Shown: positions 30,158-39,805, counted from the stretch's first letter. The stretch is 46,616 nucleotides of DNA from Nocardia jejuensis NBRC 103114 (GCF_001613145.1 NZ_BDBU01000067.1:1-46616); one strand, 5' to 3'. Numbers and translations are program-made. The notes: generated from the sequence alone by a model not told the origin.

Positions 30158-32029
30158 GTGGTCCTCAATCTTCCGGCTACCGGTGGGTCTGTTGTCGCGG
30201 CCACCGATGGTGTCGTGGCCCGCATCATCGCCGAGGTGTACGAACAGTGCAGATCCGACACCTCGGGGACTCTCGCCGACTACATTCCGGAACTCGCGGC
30301 GGTGCAACCCGATTCGTTCGGCATCTGCCTGGCTACCTCCGACGGGCAGGTGTACGGCAGCGGAGACCTGGACACCGCCTTCACCATTCAGTCCATTTCG
30401 AAGCCGTTCACCTACGCTCTGGCGCTGGCCGATCGCGGGCCCGCGGAGGTCGCGACGCGGATCGACGTGGAGCCCTCGGGGGAACCGTTCAACGAGATCA
30501 GCCTGGATCCCGAGACGCAGCGGCCGCGCAATCCGATGATCAACGCCGGCGCCATCGCGGCCGCGGCGCTGATCGACGGCCGCGACGCCGCGGATCGATT
30601 CGAGCGAATTCGCCGCAGCTACAGTCGATTCGCGGGCCGCGAGCTGCGAATGAACGAAGACGTCTACGCCTCCGAGGCGCGCACCGGCTATCGCAATCGC
30701 GCGATCGGATACCTGCTGCGCGGAGTGGGTGTGATCGACATCGATCCGGACGAGGCGGTGGACCGCTATTTCCGGCAGTGCTCGATCGACGTGACCTGCC
30801 GCGATCTCGCGATGATGGCCGCGACGCTCGCCAACAACGGCGTGAACCCGATGACCCGCGAACGCGCGCTCTCGGCTCCCCTGGTCGAGCAGGTGCTCTC
30901 GATCATGACCACCAGCGGCATGTACGACGCGGCCGGGGACTGGGTGACCACGGTCGGACTGCCCGCGAAAAGTGGTGTGGGAGGCGGCATTCTGGCGGTG
31001 CTGCCCGGGCAGATCGGGATCGCGGTGTACTCGCCGCGACTGGACGCGCACGGCAGCAGCGTGCGCGGGGTCAAGGTCTGCCGGGAGCTCTCGAGCCGGT
31101 TGGGGCTGCACTTCCTGCATGTCACCCGGGCGGCGCACACCGCGATCCGGACCGCGTACACGGTGGCCGAAGCACCCTCCCGGCTGCGCCGCGACGCGGA
31201 CGAACTCGCGATCCTGCGGCAGTACGGCGACCACGCCCGCATCTTCGAACTGCACGGCGATCTGTTGTTCGCCGGTGCCGAATCCACGGTGCGCGCGGTG
31301 GAGCAAACCTCAGGCGAACTCGAAGCGCTGGTGCTGGACCTGCGCGAAGTCGGTGATGTGAGTCCCATCGCGGTGCGCATGCTGGATGATCTGCAACGCG
31401 AACTCGCCGCCACCGGAGCCAAGGTCGCGCTCGTGGATCCGGATTCGAAACTGGGCCATATGGTCTCGAGCCTGGACCCGGCCGATCCGCGCGGCCGCGT
31501 GTTCATCGATCGCGACGCCGCCACCGAATGGTGCGAGCAGCTCGTCCTGGACAGGCATCGCGCACCCGGGCATCGCGAGCACTCGGCCTTCACCGTGGAG
31601 CAGCATCCCGCGCTGGCCGAGATGCCCGATGACGATCGCCGGACACTGGCGAAGGAGTTCGAGACTCGCACGCTCGCACGCGGGGAACTCATCGTGCCGC
31701 GCGGCAGTCCGCGCGCCGGGCTGTTCCTGATCCTGGACGGCCGGGTCCGTTTCACCTTCGACGATCGGGCCGGGCGGCGGCACCGACTCGTATCGCTCTC
31801 GGCGGGAATGTCCTTCGGCGAGATCGCCATGCTGGCCGACGCCACCTTCTCCAACGACGTCTACGCCGAGACCACGGTGCGCCTGGCGGTGCTCCCGCCG
31901 GACAAGTTCGACCTGCTCACCAGCCAAGCTCCGGAAATCAAACTCGCGCTGCTGGAACGGCTCGCGGCCGCCGCCTACGCGCAGGCCGACGCCGCCGTCC
32001 GGGCGCTCACCGCGCACGGCGGGGCCTGA
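30158..32029 (+). CDS. glsA: Glutaminase fused to STAS and cyclic-nucleotide-binding domains
   Basis: The 623-residue product has three domains. Residues about 10-310 are a glutaminase A (serine-dependent beta-lactamase fold) with the catalytic SISKPFTYALAL and the NPMINAGAIAAAALID motif. Residues about 350-450 are a STAS domain (FELHGDLLFAGAE, LVLDLREVGDVSPIA). Residues about 490-615 are a cNMP-binding domain (RGELIVPRGSPRAGLFLILDGRV, SAGMSFGEIAMLADATFSNDV). It converts glutamine to glutamate and ammonia, probably under control of the added domains. GTG at 30158 follows TACAGT plus 6 nt, so the mRNA looks leaderless. It is divergent from dxs. Confidence 0.92.
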   Translation: MVLNLPATGGSVVAATDGVVARIIAEVYEQCRSDTSGTLADYIPELAAVQPDSFGICLATSDGQVYGSGDLDTAFTIQSISKPFTYALALADRGPAEVATRIDVEPSGEPFNEISLDPETQRPRNPMINAGAIAAAALIDGRDAADRFERIRRSYSRFAGRELRMNEDVYASEARTGYRNRAIGYLLRGVGVIDIDPDEAVDRYFRQCSIDVTCRDLAMMAATLANNGVNPMTRERALSAPLVEQVLSIMTTSGMYDAAGDWVTTVGLPAKSGVGGGILAVLPGQIGIAVYSPRLDAHGSSVRGVKVCRELSSRLGLHFLHVTRAAHTAIRTAYTVAEAPSRLRRDADELAILRQYGDHARIFELHGDLLFAGAESTVRAVEQTSGELEALVLDLREVGDVSPIAVRMLDDLQRELAATGAKVALVDPDSKLGHMVSSLDPADPRGRVFIDRDAATEWCEQLVLDRHRAPGHREHSAFTVEQHPALAEMPDDDRRTLAKEFETRTLARGELIVPRGSPRAGLFLILDGRVRFTFDDRAGRRHRLVSLSAGMSFGEIAMLADATFSNDVYAETTVRLAVLPPDKFDLLTSQAPEIKLALLERLAAAAYAQADAAVRALTAHGGA

Positions 32030-32587
32030 TCAGGATTCAGGGGTGTAGCTCGAGTAGGTGACACCGGCCCGGAACGCGTGGGACTCGATCAGGCGCAGGC
32101 GCGGGACCGTGTAGCCCTCGGGGAACAGGCGGCGGCCGCGGCCCTGCACCACCGGGTAGACGAAGAATCGGTACTCGTCGACGAGCCCGGCCTCGATCAG
32201 GCTGTGGCACAGGGTGATACTGCCCGTCGCCACGATGTCCAGGCCCGGCTGCCGCTTGAGCGCCCCCACCTCGGTCACCGGATCACCGGACAGGACGGTG
32301 CTGTGCCGCCAGACCGGATCGGTCAGCGTCGAGGAGACGACGAACTTGTCGACCGCGTTCAGGTAGTCCGCGATGCCGGTCGGATCGTCGGACAGGGGCG
32401 ACCAGTAGGCGCGTAGATCCTCGAACGTGCGACGGCCGGTGAGGAACGCGTCCGACTTGCGGTCCTGGCGGCGGATCTCCTGCAGCAGGTCCGAGCGATC
32501 GGCCTGGTCACGCGGATCGAACCAGTCGTCGAGCATCTCGATGGAGCCATCGAGGGTGATGTTCTGCGTGATCACGAGTTTGCGCAC
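32030..32587 (-). CDS. Dihydrofolate reductase family protein (RibD C-terminal fold)
   Basis: The 185-residue product starts MRKLVITQNITLDGSIE, the usual opening of the stand-alone RibD_C/DHFR-like family, and continues with DAFLTGRRTFEDLRAYW, VSSTLTDPVWRHSTVL and a C-terminal DIVATGSITLCHSLIEAGLVDEYRFFVYPVVQGRGRRLF. These are NADPH-dependent reductases of largely unknown substrate. GTG at 32587 has AGGAGA about 6 nt upstream. It is convergent with the glutaminase gene, with the stops adjacent. Confidence 0.9.
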   Translation of the reverse strand: MRKLVITQNITLDGSIEMLDDWFDPRDQADRSDLLQEIRRQDRKSDAFLTGRRTFEDLRAYWSPLSDDPTGIADYLNAVDKFVVSSTLTDPVWRHSTVLSGDPVTEVGALKRQPGLDIVATGSITLCHSLIEAGLVDEYRFFVYPVVQGRGRRLFPEGYTVPRLRLIESHAFRAGVTYSSYTPES

Positions 32588-32690
32588 GGTGTTCTCCTGT
32601 CATCTCGGCGGCGCGGCCCCACGGGCGGCGCACCACCCTCATCGATTGAACCCTCATCGATAGGACGATGTGACAGACGCGGAGTGATCG

Positions 32691-33317
32691 CTACTGCGAT
32701 CCCGGTCTGACCGAGCCCGCACCTGAAGACCGTTCGTCGGCGGTGACCGAATCGATTGGTTCGACGCGACGGGCCAGGTGAGGGTAGTCGATCACGAGGC
32801 CGTCGCGGTCGAAGAGCAGATCACTGCGGAAAGTACCCGATTCGTAGCGCACCCGGACGCCGCCCTCGTCGGGGCCGAGATGGGTGTACTGCTGGCGCGA
32901 GGGCACCACCCGCAGGGTCGGGAGCTCGACGAACGCCATGGTGAATCGGTGCGAGCCCGGCTGCCGATGCAGGTCGTGCCGCAGCACCGGCATGGTGTTG
33001 GTCATCGGGGAGCAGGCCAGATCGCAGTCCAGGGCCTCGGACAGGTCGGGACGCGCCGTACCGTTCACGGTCCACTCGGTACCACCCCGGCGCAGATCCA
33101 AAGTCAGTGTGCGATCGCGCAGGTGGCAGACGACCTCGAGCCGGGTGGTGGCCGCCTCGTCGTCGGTGTCCAATCGATAGGACAGCCGGTACGGCTCGGG
33201 TAGCTGACCGGCCACGGTGCCGTCGGCCCGCAGCCGACGTCCGTCCAGGTTCGCCCACGCCGATTCGAAACCGGCCGTCTCCCGGATCTGCCACAGTACG
33301 GAACGCTCGAGGCTCAC
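32691..33317 (-). CDS. Putative glycolipid-binding family protein
   Basis: The 208-residue product is soluble and beta-rich. Its pattern (LWQIRETAGFESAWANLDGRRLRADGTVAG, then YRLSYRLDTD, then GTEWTVNGTARPDLSEALDCDLACSPMTNTMPVLR and SRQQYTHLGPDEGGVRVRYESGTFRSDLLFDRDGLVIDYPHLARRV) fits the putative glycolipid-binding family (PF06475-like). Function in actinobacteria is not known. GTG at 33317 is chosen because GAGGAAAGGA lies just upstream. The same strand as the reductase gene after it, with about 100 bp between. Confidence 0.8.
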   Translation of the reverse strand: MSLERSVLWQIRETAGFESAWANLDGRRLRADGTVAGQLPEPYRLSYRLDTDDEAATTRLEVVCHLRDRTLTLDLRRGGTEWTVNGTARPDLSEALDCDLACSPMTNTMPVLRHDLHRQPGSHRFTMAFVELPTLRVVPSRQQYTHLGPDEGGVRVRYESGTFRSDLLFDRDGLVIDYPHLARRVEPIDSVTADERSSGAGSVRPGSQ

Positions 33318-33621
33318 GCGGGGTCCTTTCCTCACCAGACATGCCGACCTGTCCATCGAATCACACTGTCCGCCAGGACTTCCGGTCCGACCGTGGACTC
33401 CCCCGGTAGACATCGACCGGCGACCACCTCATAAGCGGGCCTTATGGCTAAATGTCGGAATTCTCCGGTTTCGGAGGCCGCGTTCGGGGAATGTGAAAGC
33501 GCGGCCCGACGCCAGGAGGGTGGAGGCCCGGCGGCTCGACCGGACCGAGGCCGGCGGCAGACTAGTGTGAAACGGTCACCTGTGGAACCGGGTGGGCGAG
33601 TGGATGAGGGGATTGCTGCGG

Positions 33622-35103
33622 ATGAGCGACGACGGACGGATCCTTGTTCCCGGGCAGACGTGCTGGCAGATCGCGGAGGCCGATCGGCTGGCGTGCATCG
33701 TCGACGCTGCCGACTATTTCCGGCACGCCAAGTCCGCGATGCTGCAGGCGCGCAAGCGAATCGTGTTGATCGGATGGGATTTCGACACGCGGATCAAGTT
33801 CGAACCCGAGGAGAAGACGCTCGAGGGGCCGAACCGGCTGGGGAAGTTCCTGTCCTGGCTGCCGAAGGAGCGGCCCGATCTCGAGATCTATCTGCTGAAG
33901 TGGAACGTGGGCGCGCTGGCGGCGATCGGGCGCGGGATGACGCCGATCTTCATCGCCAACTGGATGACCGATCGGCGGCTGCACTTCGAGATGGACGCCG
34001 CGCACCCGATCGGGTCCGCACACCACCAGAAGATCGTGGTGATCGATGACGCGCTCGCGTTCTGCGGCGGCATCGACATGACCGTCGATCGCTGGGACAC
34101 CAGCGACCACCGCGACGACAACCACTACCGCACCGAACCGAGCGGCAACCGCTACGGACCGTGGCACGACGCCACCACCGCCGTCGACGGGAAGGCGGCG
34201 AAGGTGATCGGCGAGCTGGCGCGCGCCCGCTGGAAAGCGGCCACGGGCGAACAACTCGACGCGGTGCAGGGTCTGGACGGGGACTCGCCGTGGCCCGAGG
34301 GTCTCGCACCGACGATGGAATCGGTCGCGGTCGGGGTCGCGCGGACCTTCCCCGAACTGGCCGATCGCGCCGAGGTCCGGGAGATCGAGGCGCTGTATCT
34401 GGCGGCGATCGCGGGCGCGCGCGAGTCGCTCTACATCGAGAGCCAGTACCTGGCCTCGCGCACACTCGCCGAGGCCATCGCCGCGCGACTACGCGAACCC
34501 GACGGCCCCGAGATCGTGCTGGTGCTGCCGCGCAACGCCGACGGCTGGCTCGAACAGCTCGCGATGGACGGCGCTCGCCGCAGACTGCTGCATCTGCTGT
34601 GGAAGGCGGACACCGGGAACCGGCTCGGCGTCTACTACCCCGTCACCCAGGCCGGTGATCCGATCTACGTGCACGCCAAGGTGCTGGTCATGGACGACCG
34701 GCTGCTACGGGTGGGCTCGTCCAACCTCAACAACCGGTCGATGGGATTCGACAGCGAATGCGATCTGGCCGTGGAGGTCACGCCCGACACCGCGAACGGC
34801 GACCAGCTGCGCGACACCATCCTGGACATCCGGCGGCGGCTGCTGTGCGAGCACCTGGCGGCGGAACCGGCGAAGTTCGACGCCACCCTCGCCGAGACCT
34901 CCTCGCTGCTGCGGACCGTCGAGGCACTGCGCGGCACCGGCCGGACCCTGATGCGATTCGAGCCCGAAACGGTCGAGGACGAGAACAGCGCGCTCGCCGA
35001 GAACGAGCTCATGGATCCCGAACGCACCCCGCCGAGCTTCTGGGACAACCCGGTATTGAGCCGGGGGCTCCGACATCTGAAGGGCGCAAAGGTCTTTCGC
35101 TGA
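33622..35103 (+). CDS. Phospholipase D family protein
   Basis: The product (493 residues from 33622) has two HKD motifs: HHQKIVVIDDALAFCGGIDM in the first half and VHAKVLVMDDRLLRVGSSNLNNRSMGFDSECD in the second. LIGWDFDTRIKF and YIESQYLASRTLAEAI are other PLD-superfamily stretches. It could be a phospholipase D or a cardiolipin-synthase-like phosphatidyltransferase; it has no membrane segments, which favours the former. The start is uncertain: GTG 33592, ATG 33604 and ATG 33622 are all in frame. A TAGTGT at 33563-33568 suggests transcription from about 33575. The 274 bp before it show no other gene. Confidence 0.88.
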   Translation: MSDDGRILVPGQTCWQIAEADRLACIVDAADYFRHAKSAMLQARKRIVLIGWDFDTRIKFEPEEKTLEGPNRLGKFLSWLPKERPDLEIYLLKWNVGALAAIGRGMTPIFIANWMTDRRLHFEMDAAHPIGSAHHQKIVVIDDALAFCGGIDMTVDRWDTSDHRDDNHYRTEPSGNRYGPWHDATTAVDGKAAKVIGELARARWKAATGEQLDAVQGLDGDSPWPEGLAPTMESVAVGVARTFPELADRAEVREIEALYLAAIAGARESLYIESQYLASRTLAEAIAARLREPDGPEIVLVLPRNADGWLEQLAMDGARRRLLHLLWKADTGNRLGVYYPVTQAGDPIYVHAKVLVMDDRLLRVGSSNLNNRSMGFDSECDLAVEVTPDTANGDQLRDTILDIRRRLLCEHLAAEPAKFDATLAETSSLLRTVEALRGTGRTLMRFEPETVEDENSALAENELMDPERTPPSFWDNPVLSRGLRHLKGAKVFR

Positions 35104-35387
35104 CGGAGCGGGAAGCCGAACGTCAGCATGACCGGCATGGTCACTTCGGCCACCGCGGGCCGACGCCGCAGCACTGCCCGGAGTGGCTATTCGATCGCGC
35201 CCGATCACCCCGTCGACGCCTCGAAACGGTGGCAGCAGTGATCCCGACGGTGTCGGCGTCGGCGGTCTCGAACAGTGGCGGTGGCGGCAATAGCGGTGGC
35301 GAGTGTCGCCGACGGCAGTGGGACCGGGTGGGCTCGGGGCCTGGGTAGCATCGGCGGGGTCGTAGCGGAACGAGCCAGGAGGTCATG

Positions 35388-36068
35388 GTGAGCAGCAGCG
35401 CAGCGGAACCCGGCACGATCACGACGGTCGGATCCGGGAGTGCCGGCGCCACCCCCGACATCATGCGGGTGACCGTGTCGATCGAGGTGCACGCCGAATC
35501 GGTGGCGGACGCCTACTCGCGCGCCGGAGAGCGCACCGACGCGGTCATCGGATCGCTGCGCGGGGACGGCGTGCGGTCGCGCGACATCTCCACCAGCGGA
35601 CTGTCGGTGCGCACCGAGACGGTCTGGACCGAGGGAAATCGGGAGAAGATCGTCGGTTACGTGGCGAGCACCGCCCTGACGGTGACCCTGCGCGAAATCG
35701 GCACGGAGACAAAGACAACAGTGGGCGGACCCGCGACGATCATCGCGCACGCCGTCGACGCGGGCGGCGACGACGTCCGCCTCGGCGGCCTCACTCTGAC
35801 CGTTGCCGACGAGGAATCCCTGCTCACCCGGGCCCGCGATGCGGCCTGGGACCACGCCCGGGCGAAAGCCGACCAGTACGCGAACCGCGCGGGCCGGAAC
35901 CTCGGCACCGTGGTCGAGATCACCGAATCGGTCTCGGACCCCATCCCCGCCCCGCGAATGGCCTTCGCCGCCAAGAGCATCGGCGGCGCGAGCGATATCG
36001 CCATGCCCATCGAACTCGGCGAGAGCGAGCTGTCCGCCACGATCCGCGTCACCTGGCAGCTGAACTGA
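35388..36068 (+). CDS. SIMPL domain (DUF541) protein
   Basis: The 226-residue product is a SIMPL/DUF541 domain protein with opening ITTVGSGSAGATPDIMRVTVSIEVHAESVADAYSRA and the later ARDAAWDHARAKADQYANRAGRNLGTVVEITES. The family includes BP26/OMP28 and forms oligomeric rings in some species. No signal peptide is visible, which is unusual for the family but common in actinobacterial members. GTG at 35388 is preferred (AGGAGG with 5 nt spacing) over ATG at 35385. The 280 bp before it hold a GGCGGTGGC-type simple repeat and no clear gene. Confidence 0.88.
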   Translation: MSSSAAEPGTITTVGSGSAGATPDIMRVTVSIEVHAESVADAYSRAGERTDAVIGSLRGDGVRSRDISTSGLSVRTETVWTEGNREKIVGYVASTALTVTLREIGTETKTTVGGPATIIAHAVDAGGDDVRLGGLTLTVADEESLLTRARDAAWDHARAKADQYANRAGRNLGTVVEITESVSDPIPAPRMAFAAKSIGGASDIAMPIELGESELSATIRVTWQLN

Positions 36069-36094
36069 CCCGCGAACCGCCGGTTCTCGAGCGG

Positions 36095-36121
36095 GGCCCG
36101 GTCGGTGGACCGGTCGGGGCC
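36095..36121 (+). terminator. Hairpin after the SIMPL gene
   Basis: The plus-strand transcript can fold GGCCC-GGTCGGT against ACCGGTC-GGGCC with one bulged G and two G-U pairs, 27 nt beyond the stop. Confidence 0.45.
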
Positions 36122-36162
36122 TACACCCGCCGACCGGAGATGCCCGAGAGCGAGTCGCCCGT

Positions 36163-36264
36163 GACTCGAGCCGGTCCTGTTCGTCGAGCAGGTCTGCCCG
36201 CCCCTCCCCCAGCGACTCGAGTCGGTCCTGTTCGTCCAGCAATTCTGCCCGGCCCGCCCCCGGT
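36163..36264. repeat. 51-bp imperfect tandem repeat, two copies
   Basis: Unit one begins at 36163 and unit two at 36214; both start GACTCGAG(C/T)CGGTCCTGT and stay similar through TTCGTC(G/C)AGCA and TCTGCCCG. The period is 17 codons. On the minus strand one frame reads a repeated LLDEQDRLES, but no start or family supports a gene. Confidence 0.75.
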
Positions 36265-36389
36265 GACTGCGCCGGCGGTGCACGCGTATCGATGAACCCG
36301 GGGCGACGAGCACCGCGACAGATCCGTTCGCACGGCGGCACATCGTGCGAACCCGTTCAGCTGTGCGATCTTTCGTTGTTCCCGGTGAG

Positions 36390-37802
36390 TCAGCGCTCGA
36401 GCACGGTCACGCATTCGACGTGGTGGGTGCCGGGGAAGGCGTCGAAGACCCGCAGCGCCGAGGGTTCGTAGCCCGCGGCGCGGTAGAGGCTCACATCGCG
36501 GGCGAAAGAGGCCGGGTCGCAGCCGATGTGGACGATTCGGCCGGGGGTGCGTTCGACGAGGGCGGTGATCACCTCTTTGCCCGCGCCCGCGCGGGGTGGG
36601 TCCAGGACCACGACATCGGGTGCGGTGGAGGGCTGTTCGGTGATCCAGCGTTCGACGCGTTCGGCGGTGAGCTCGACCGTGGGGAGGTCGCGCAGGGCGG
36701 CGGTCCCCTCGGTGACGGCGGTGCGGGCGGATTCGACGCCGTGCACCATGCCGGTCGGGCCGACCTGTTCGGCCAGGCGAGCGGCGAAAACGCCTACGCC
36801 GCAATAGAGATCCCAGGCCAGCGCGCCGGGAGCGGCATCCGACCATTCCGCGACGAGGTCCGAATAGCGTTGCGCGGCACCGTAGTGCGGCTGCCAGAAA
36901 CCGGTGGCGGACAGCTCCCACCGGCGGTCGCCCACGTACTGCACGGTGCGTCCGGTGCCGTCGAGCACGGTTTCGGCGCGCGGTCCGGCCGCGGCCGCCC
37001 GGCGCGCGGAGGTGCTGCGCCGACCGCCCGCGCCGCGACGACCGTCGCGCTCCTGCTGGACCGGAGCCAGTTCCACCAGGTGGCGGATGCCGTCGCCGTC
37101 CACGGCGACGACGAGGTCGGCACCCGGCGTCCACTTGCTTTCGGCGATCCCGTCCATCGCGCCCGCCATCGGCTGGGGGCAGCGCAGATCGGTGATCACC
37201 TCGGTGCTGCGGTAGCCGTGCACTCCGGCGCGGCCCTCGGCGTCCACGACGAGCCGCATGCGACTGCGCCAGCCGGACTGGCCGTCGGCGGGTACGGCGG
37301 CAGACGGCACGGGTGCGCCCGGCGTGCCCGGCAACTTGGTCGCCACGCCGCCGACCCGGCCGGGAACGCCCGCCCGCGCGCCGTGCGCCGCCGGAGTGCC
37401 CCGGTGCACCCCGAGCGGTATCGCGGGGATCTGCTCGACCACGAACTCCGGCTCCCAGCCCGCGAGCCTGCGCAGCTGCTCCGCCACCACCGACGCCTTC
37501 AGCGCCCGCTGGGCCTGCGGTGTGGCGAAGGAGAAATCGCAGCAGCCGGCACCGCCGGGACCCGAGACCGGGCAGGTCGCGGGCACCCGATCCGCGGAGG
37601 CCTCCAGGATCTCCACGGCGTCGGCGCGGCAGAACGAGCCGCGATCCTCGGTGACCACCGCGCGCACCAGCTCCTCGGGCAGTCCGTGCCGCACGAACAG
37701 CACGCGACCCTCGTGCCGCGCCACACAGAAACCGCCGTGACCGGGCTGGCCGAGGCGCACCTCGAAAACCTGTCCACGCCAGTCGTTGTCGCTGGAACCC
37801 AC
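36390..37802 (-). CDS. TrmA/RlmD-family RNA (uracil-5-)-methyltransferase
   Basis: The 470-residue product is a class I SAM methyltransferase of the TrmA family, like Rv2689c. A TRAM-like N-terminal part (QVFEVRLGQPGHGGFCVARHEGRVLFVRHGLP) is followed by a Cys-rich segment (about 95-115) and a catalytic core. The SAM motif is WDLYCGVGVFAARLAEQVG, then VVLDPPRAGAGKEV, and the nucleophile is the Cys of HIGCDPASFARD. It methylates U in tRNA or 23S rRNA; which one cannot be told. A Gly/Ala-rich insertion lies near residues 150-180. GTG at 37802 is chosen because the core domain begins there; its start is 2 bp after the permease stop, so the two genes are co-transcribed. Confidence 0.88.
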   Translation of the reverse strand: MGSSDNDWRGQVFEVRLGQPGHGGFCVARHEGRVLFVRHGLPEELVRAVVTEDRGSFCRADAVEILEASADRVPATCPVSGPGGAGCCDFSFATPQAQRALKASVVAEQLRRLAGWEPEFVVEQIPAIPLGVHRGTPAAHGARAGVPGRVGGVATKLPGTPGAPVPSAAVPADGQSGWRSRMRLVVDAEGRAGVHGYRSTEVITDLRCPQPMAGAMDGIAESKWTPGADLVVAVDGDGIRHLVELAPVQQERDGRRGAGGRRSTSARRAAAAGPRAETVLDGTGRTVQYVGDRRWELSATGFWQPHYGAAQRYSDLVAEWSDAAPGALAWDLYCGVGVFAARLAEQVGPTGMVHGVESARTAVTEGTAALRDLPTVELTAERVERWITEQPSTAPDVVVLDPPRAGAGKEVITALVERTPGRIVHIGCDPASFARDVSLYRAAGYEPSALRVFDAFPGTHHVECVTVLER

Positions 37803-37804
37803 TG

Positions 37805-39805
37805 TTATTCGTCTCCGAATCCACGCCGCACCGAACCCGGTGCATTGACCACACGCCCGGGGCCGGCGGCCTTGGCGGAAGAGCTCAGCTGCCACGGGAC
37901 GCTGGTCACCATGACACCGGGCTCGAAAAGCAGACGGCCCTTGAGCCGCAACGCACTCTGGTTGTGCAACAACTGTTCCCACCAGTGACCGACCACGTAT
38001 TCGGGAATGAACACGGTCACGATGTCGCGCGGGGAATCCTTGCGCACGCGCTTCACGTAATCGACCACGGGCTTGGTGATTTCACGGTACGGCGATTCGA
38101 TCACCTTGAGCGGCACCGAGATATCGCTGCGCTCCCATTCCCGCACCAGATTACGGGTATCGGGTTCGTCGACGTTCACCGTGATGGCCTCGAGCGTATC
38201 GGGCCGGGTGGCGCGCGCGTACGACAGGGCACGCTTGGTCGGCAGATGCAGTTTGGACACCAGCACGATGGAATGCGTGCGACTGGGCAGCACGCCGTCC
38301 CATTCGGTCTCGTCGAGTTCCTGCGCGACCCGGTCGTAGTGGCGGCGAATGAGTTTCATCAAACCGAAGATCGCGGCCATGGTGACGATGGCGATCCACG
38401 CGCCCGCCAGGAATTTGGTGATGAGCACGATCACCAGCACGGTCGCGGTCATCGTCAGGCCGATGCCGTTGATCACGCGCGAACGCTTCATCCGCGCGCG
38501 CTGCGCCGGATCGGTCTCGGTGCGCAGCAGACGCGTCCAATGCCGCAGCATGCCGGTCTGGCTCAGCACGAAGGACACGAACACACCCACGATGTAGAGC
38601 TGGATGAGTTTGGTCACTTCCGCGCCGAACAACACCACGAACGCGATCGCCGCACCGGCCAGGAACAGAATGCCGTTGCTGAAGGCGAGCCGATCACCGC
38701 GGGTGTGCAGCTGGCGCGGCAGGAATCGGTCCTGCGCCAGAATCGAACCCAGCACCGGGAAACCGTTGAACGCGGTATTGGCGGCCAGCACCAGGATCAG
38801 CGCGGTGACGATGGTGATGAAGTAGAACCCGGCCGGGAAACCGTCGAACACCGCGCCCGCCAGCTGCGCGACCATCGTCTTCTGCTCGTAGCCCGCGGGG
38901 GTCCCGATCAGATCGTCGGAGCTGTGCGCGTAGACCATTCCGATCTTCTGCGCGAGCAGGATGATGCCCATCAACAGCGTGATCGAGATTCCGCCGAGTA
39001 GCAGCAGCGTGGTCGCCGCGTTGCGGGATTTCGGTTTGCGGAATGCAGGCACGCCATTGCTGATGGCCTCCACACCGGTCAGCGCCGCACAGCCGGAGGA
39101 GAAGGCGCGGGCGATCAGGAAAACGAACGCGAGGCCGTACAGATGATCGCCCTCGGGCTTGATCTCGAATCCGTAGGACTCCGCGTGAACCTGGTCGCCG
39201 AAGATTTCGATCCGGGTGAATCCCCACGCCAGCATGATGACCATGCCGATCATGAAGGCATAGGTGGGAATCGCGAAAGCGGTACCGGATTCGCGCACGC
39301 CGCGCAGATTGATGGCAGTGAGAATCACGATCGCGGCGACCGCGAACAGCACCTTGTGCGTGGAGACGAACGGCACAGCGGAACCGATATTGGACGCCGC
39401 CGAGGAAATCGACACCGCCACCGTCAGCACGTAATCCACCAGCAGCGCACTGCCCACGGTGAGACCGGCGGTCGGGCCGATGTTCTTCGTCGCGACCTCG
39501 TAATCACCGCCACCGGAGGGATAGGCGTGCACGTTCTGCCGGTAACTGGCGACGACCACCGCCATCACCAGGGCAACGACCAGGCCCACCCACGGCGCGT
39601 ACGTATAGGCGGACAGACCGGCCACCGAGAGCACCAGGAAGATTTCCTCGGGCGCGTATGCCACCGACGACAACGCGTCCGAAGCGAAGACCGGAAGCGC
39701 GATTCGTTTGGGCAGCAGCGTGTGCCCGAGGGAATCGCTACGGAAAGGGCGGCCGACCAGCATGCGCTTGGCGGCCGTCGTCAACTTCGACACTTTAGGC
39801 AGCAT
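37805..39805 (-). CDS. APC family amino acid/potassium-type permease
   Basis: The 666-residue product has about twelve membrane segments (residues about 40-480) and a cytoplasmic C-terminal domain of about 170 residues. Motifs include LPVFASDALSSVAYAPEEIFL at the start and RAFSSGCAALTGVEAISNGVPAFRKPKSRNAATTL in the core, typical of the large APC permeases of actinobacteria (Rv2690c). The C-terminal part (SIVLVSKLHLPTKRALSYARATRPDTLEAITVNV) resembles a universal-stress-like fold. It probably takes up an amino acid or K+; the next genes are TrkA-like. It is divergent from them and starts 207 bp away. Confidence 0.9.
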   Translation of the reverse strand: MLPKVSKLTTAAKRMLVGRPFRSDSLGHTLLPKRIALPVFASDALSSVAYAPEEIFLVLSVAGLSAYTYAPWVGLVVALVMAVVVASYRQNVHAYPSGGGDYEVATKNIGPTAGLTVGSALLVDYVLTVAVSISSAASNIGSAVPFVSTHKVLFAVAAIVILTAINLRGVRESGTAFAIPTYAFMIGMVIMLAWGFTRIEIFGDQVHAESYGFEIKPEGDHLYGLAFVFLIARAFSSGCAALTGVEAISNGVPAFRKPKSRNAATTLLLLGGISITLLMGIILLAQKIGMVYAHSSDDLIGTPAGYEQKTMVAQLAGAVFDGFPAGFYFITIVTALILVLAANTAFNGFPVLGSILAQDRFLPRQLHTRGDRLAFSNGILFLAGAAIAFVVLFGAEVTKLIQLYIVGVFVSFVLSQTGMLRHWTRLLRTETDPAQRARMKRSRVINGIGLTMTATVLVIVLITKFLAGAWIAIVTMAAIFGLMKLIRRHYDRVAQELDETEWDGVLPSRTHSIVLVSKLHLPTKRALSYARATRPDTLEAITVNVDEPDTRNLVREWERSDISVPLKVIESPYREITKPVVDYVKRVRKDSPRDIVTVFIPEYVVGHWWEQLLHNQSALRLKGRLLFEPGVMVTSVPWQLSSSAKAAGPGRVVNAPGSVRRGFGDE

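Larger units (their letters stand above)
36069..36389. other. Gene-free spacer with hairpin and tandem repeat
   Basis: The spacer between convergent genes holds a hairpin after the SIMPL gene and a 51-bp tandem duplication. Several frames stay open across it, but none has a credible start or a recognisable product. Confidence 0.5.

Noticed and set aside
35104..35384. Small gene upstream of the SIMPL gene
   Set aside because: A 35-codon frame from an ATG near 35138 has no ribosome site or recognised motif, and part of the spacer is a simple GGCGGTGGC repeat.
36121..36389. Gene in the repeat-bearing spacer
   Set aside because: Several frames are open on both strands, but none has a start with a ribosome site or a known family.
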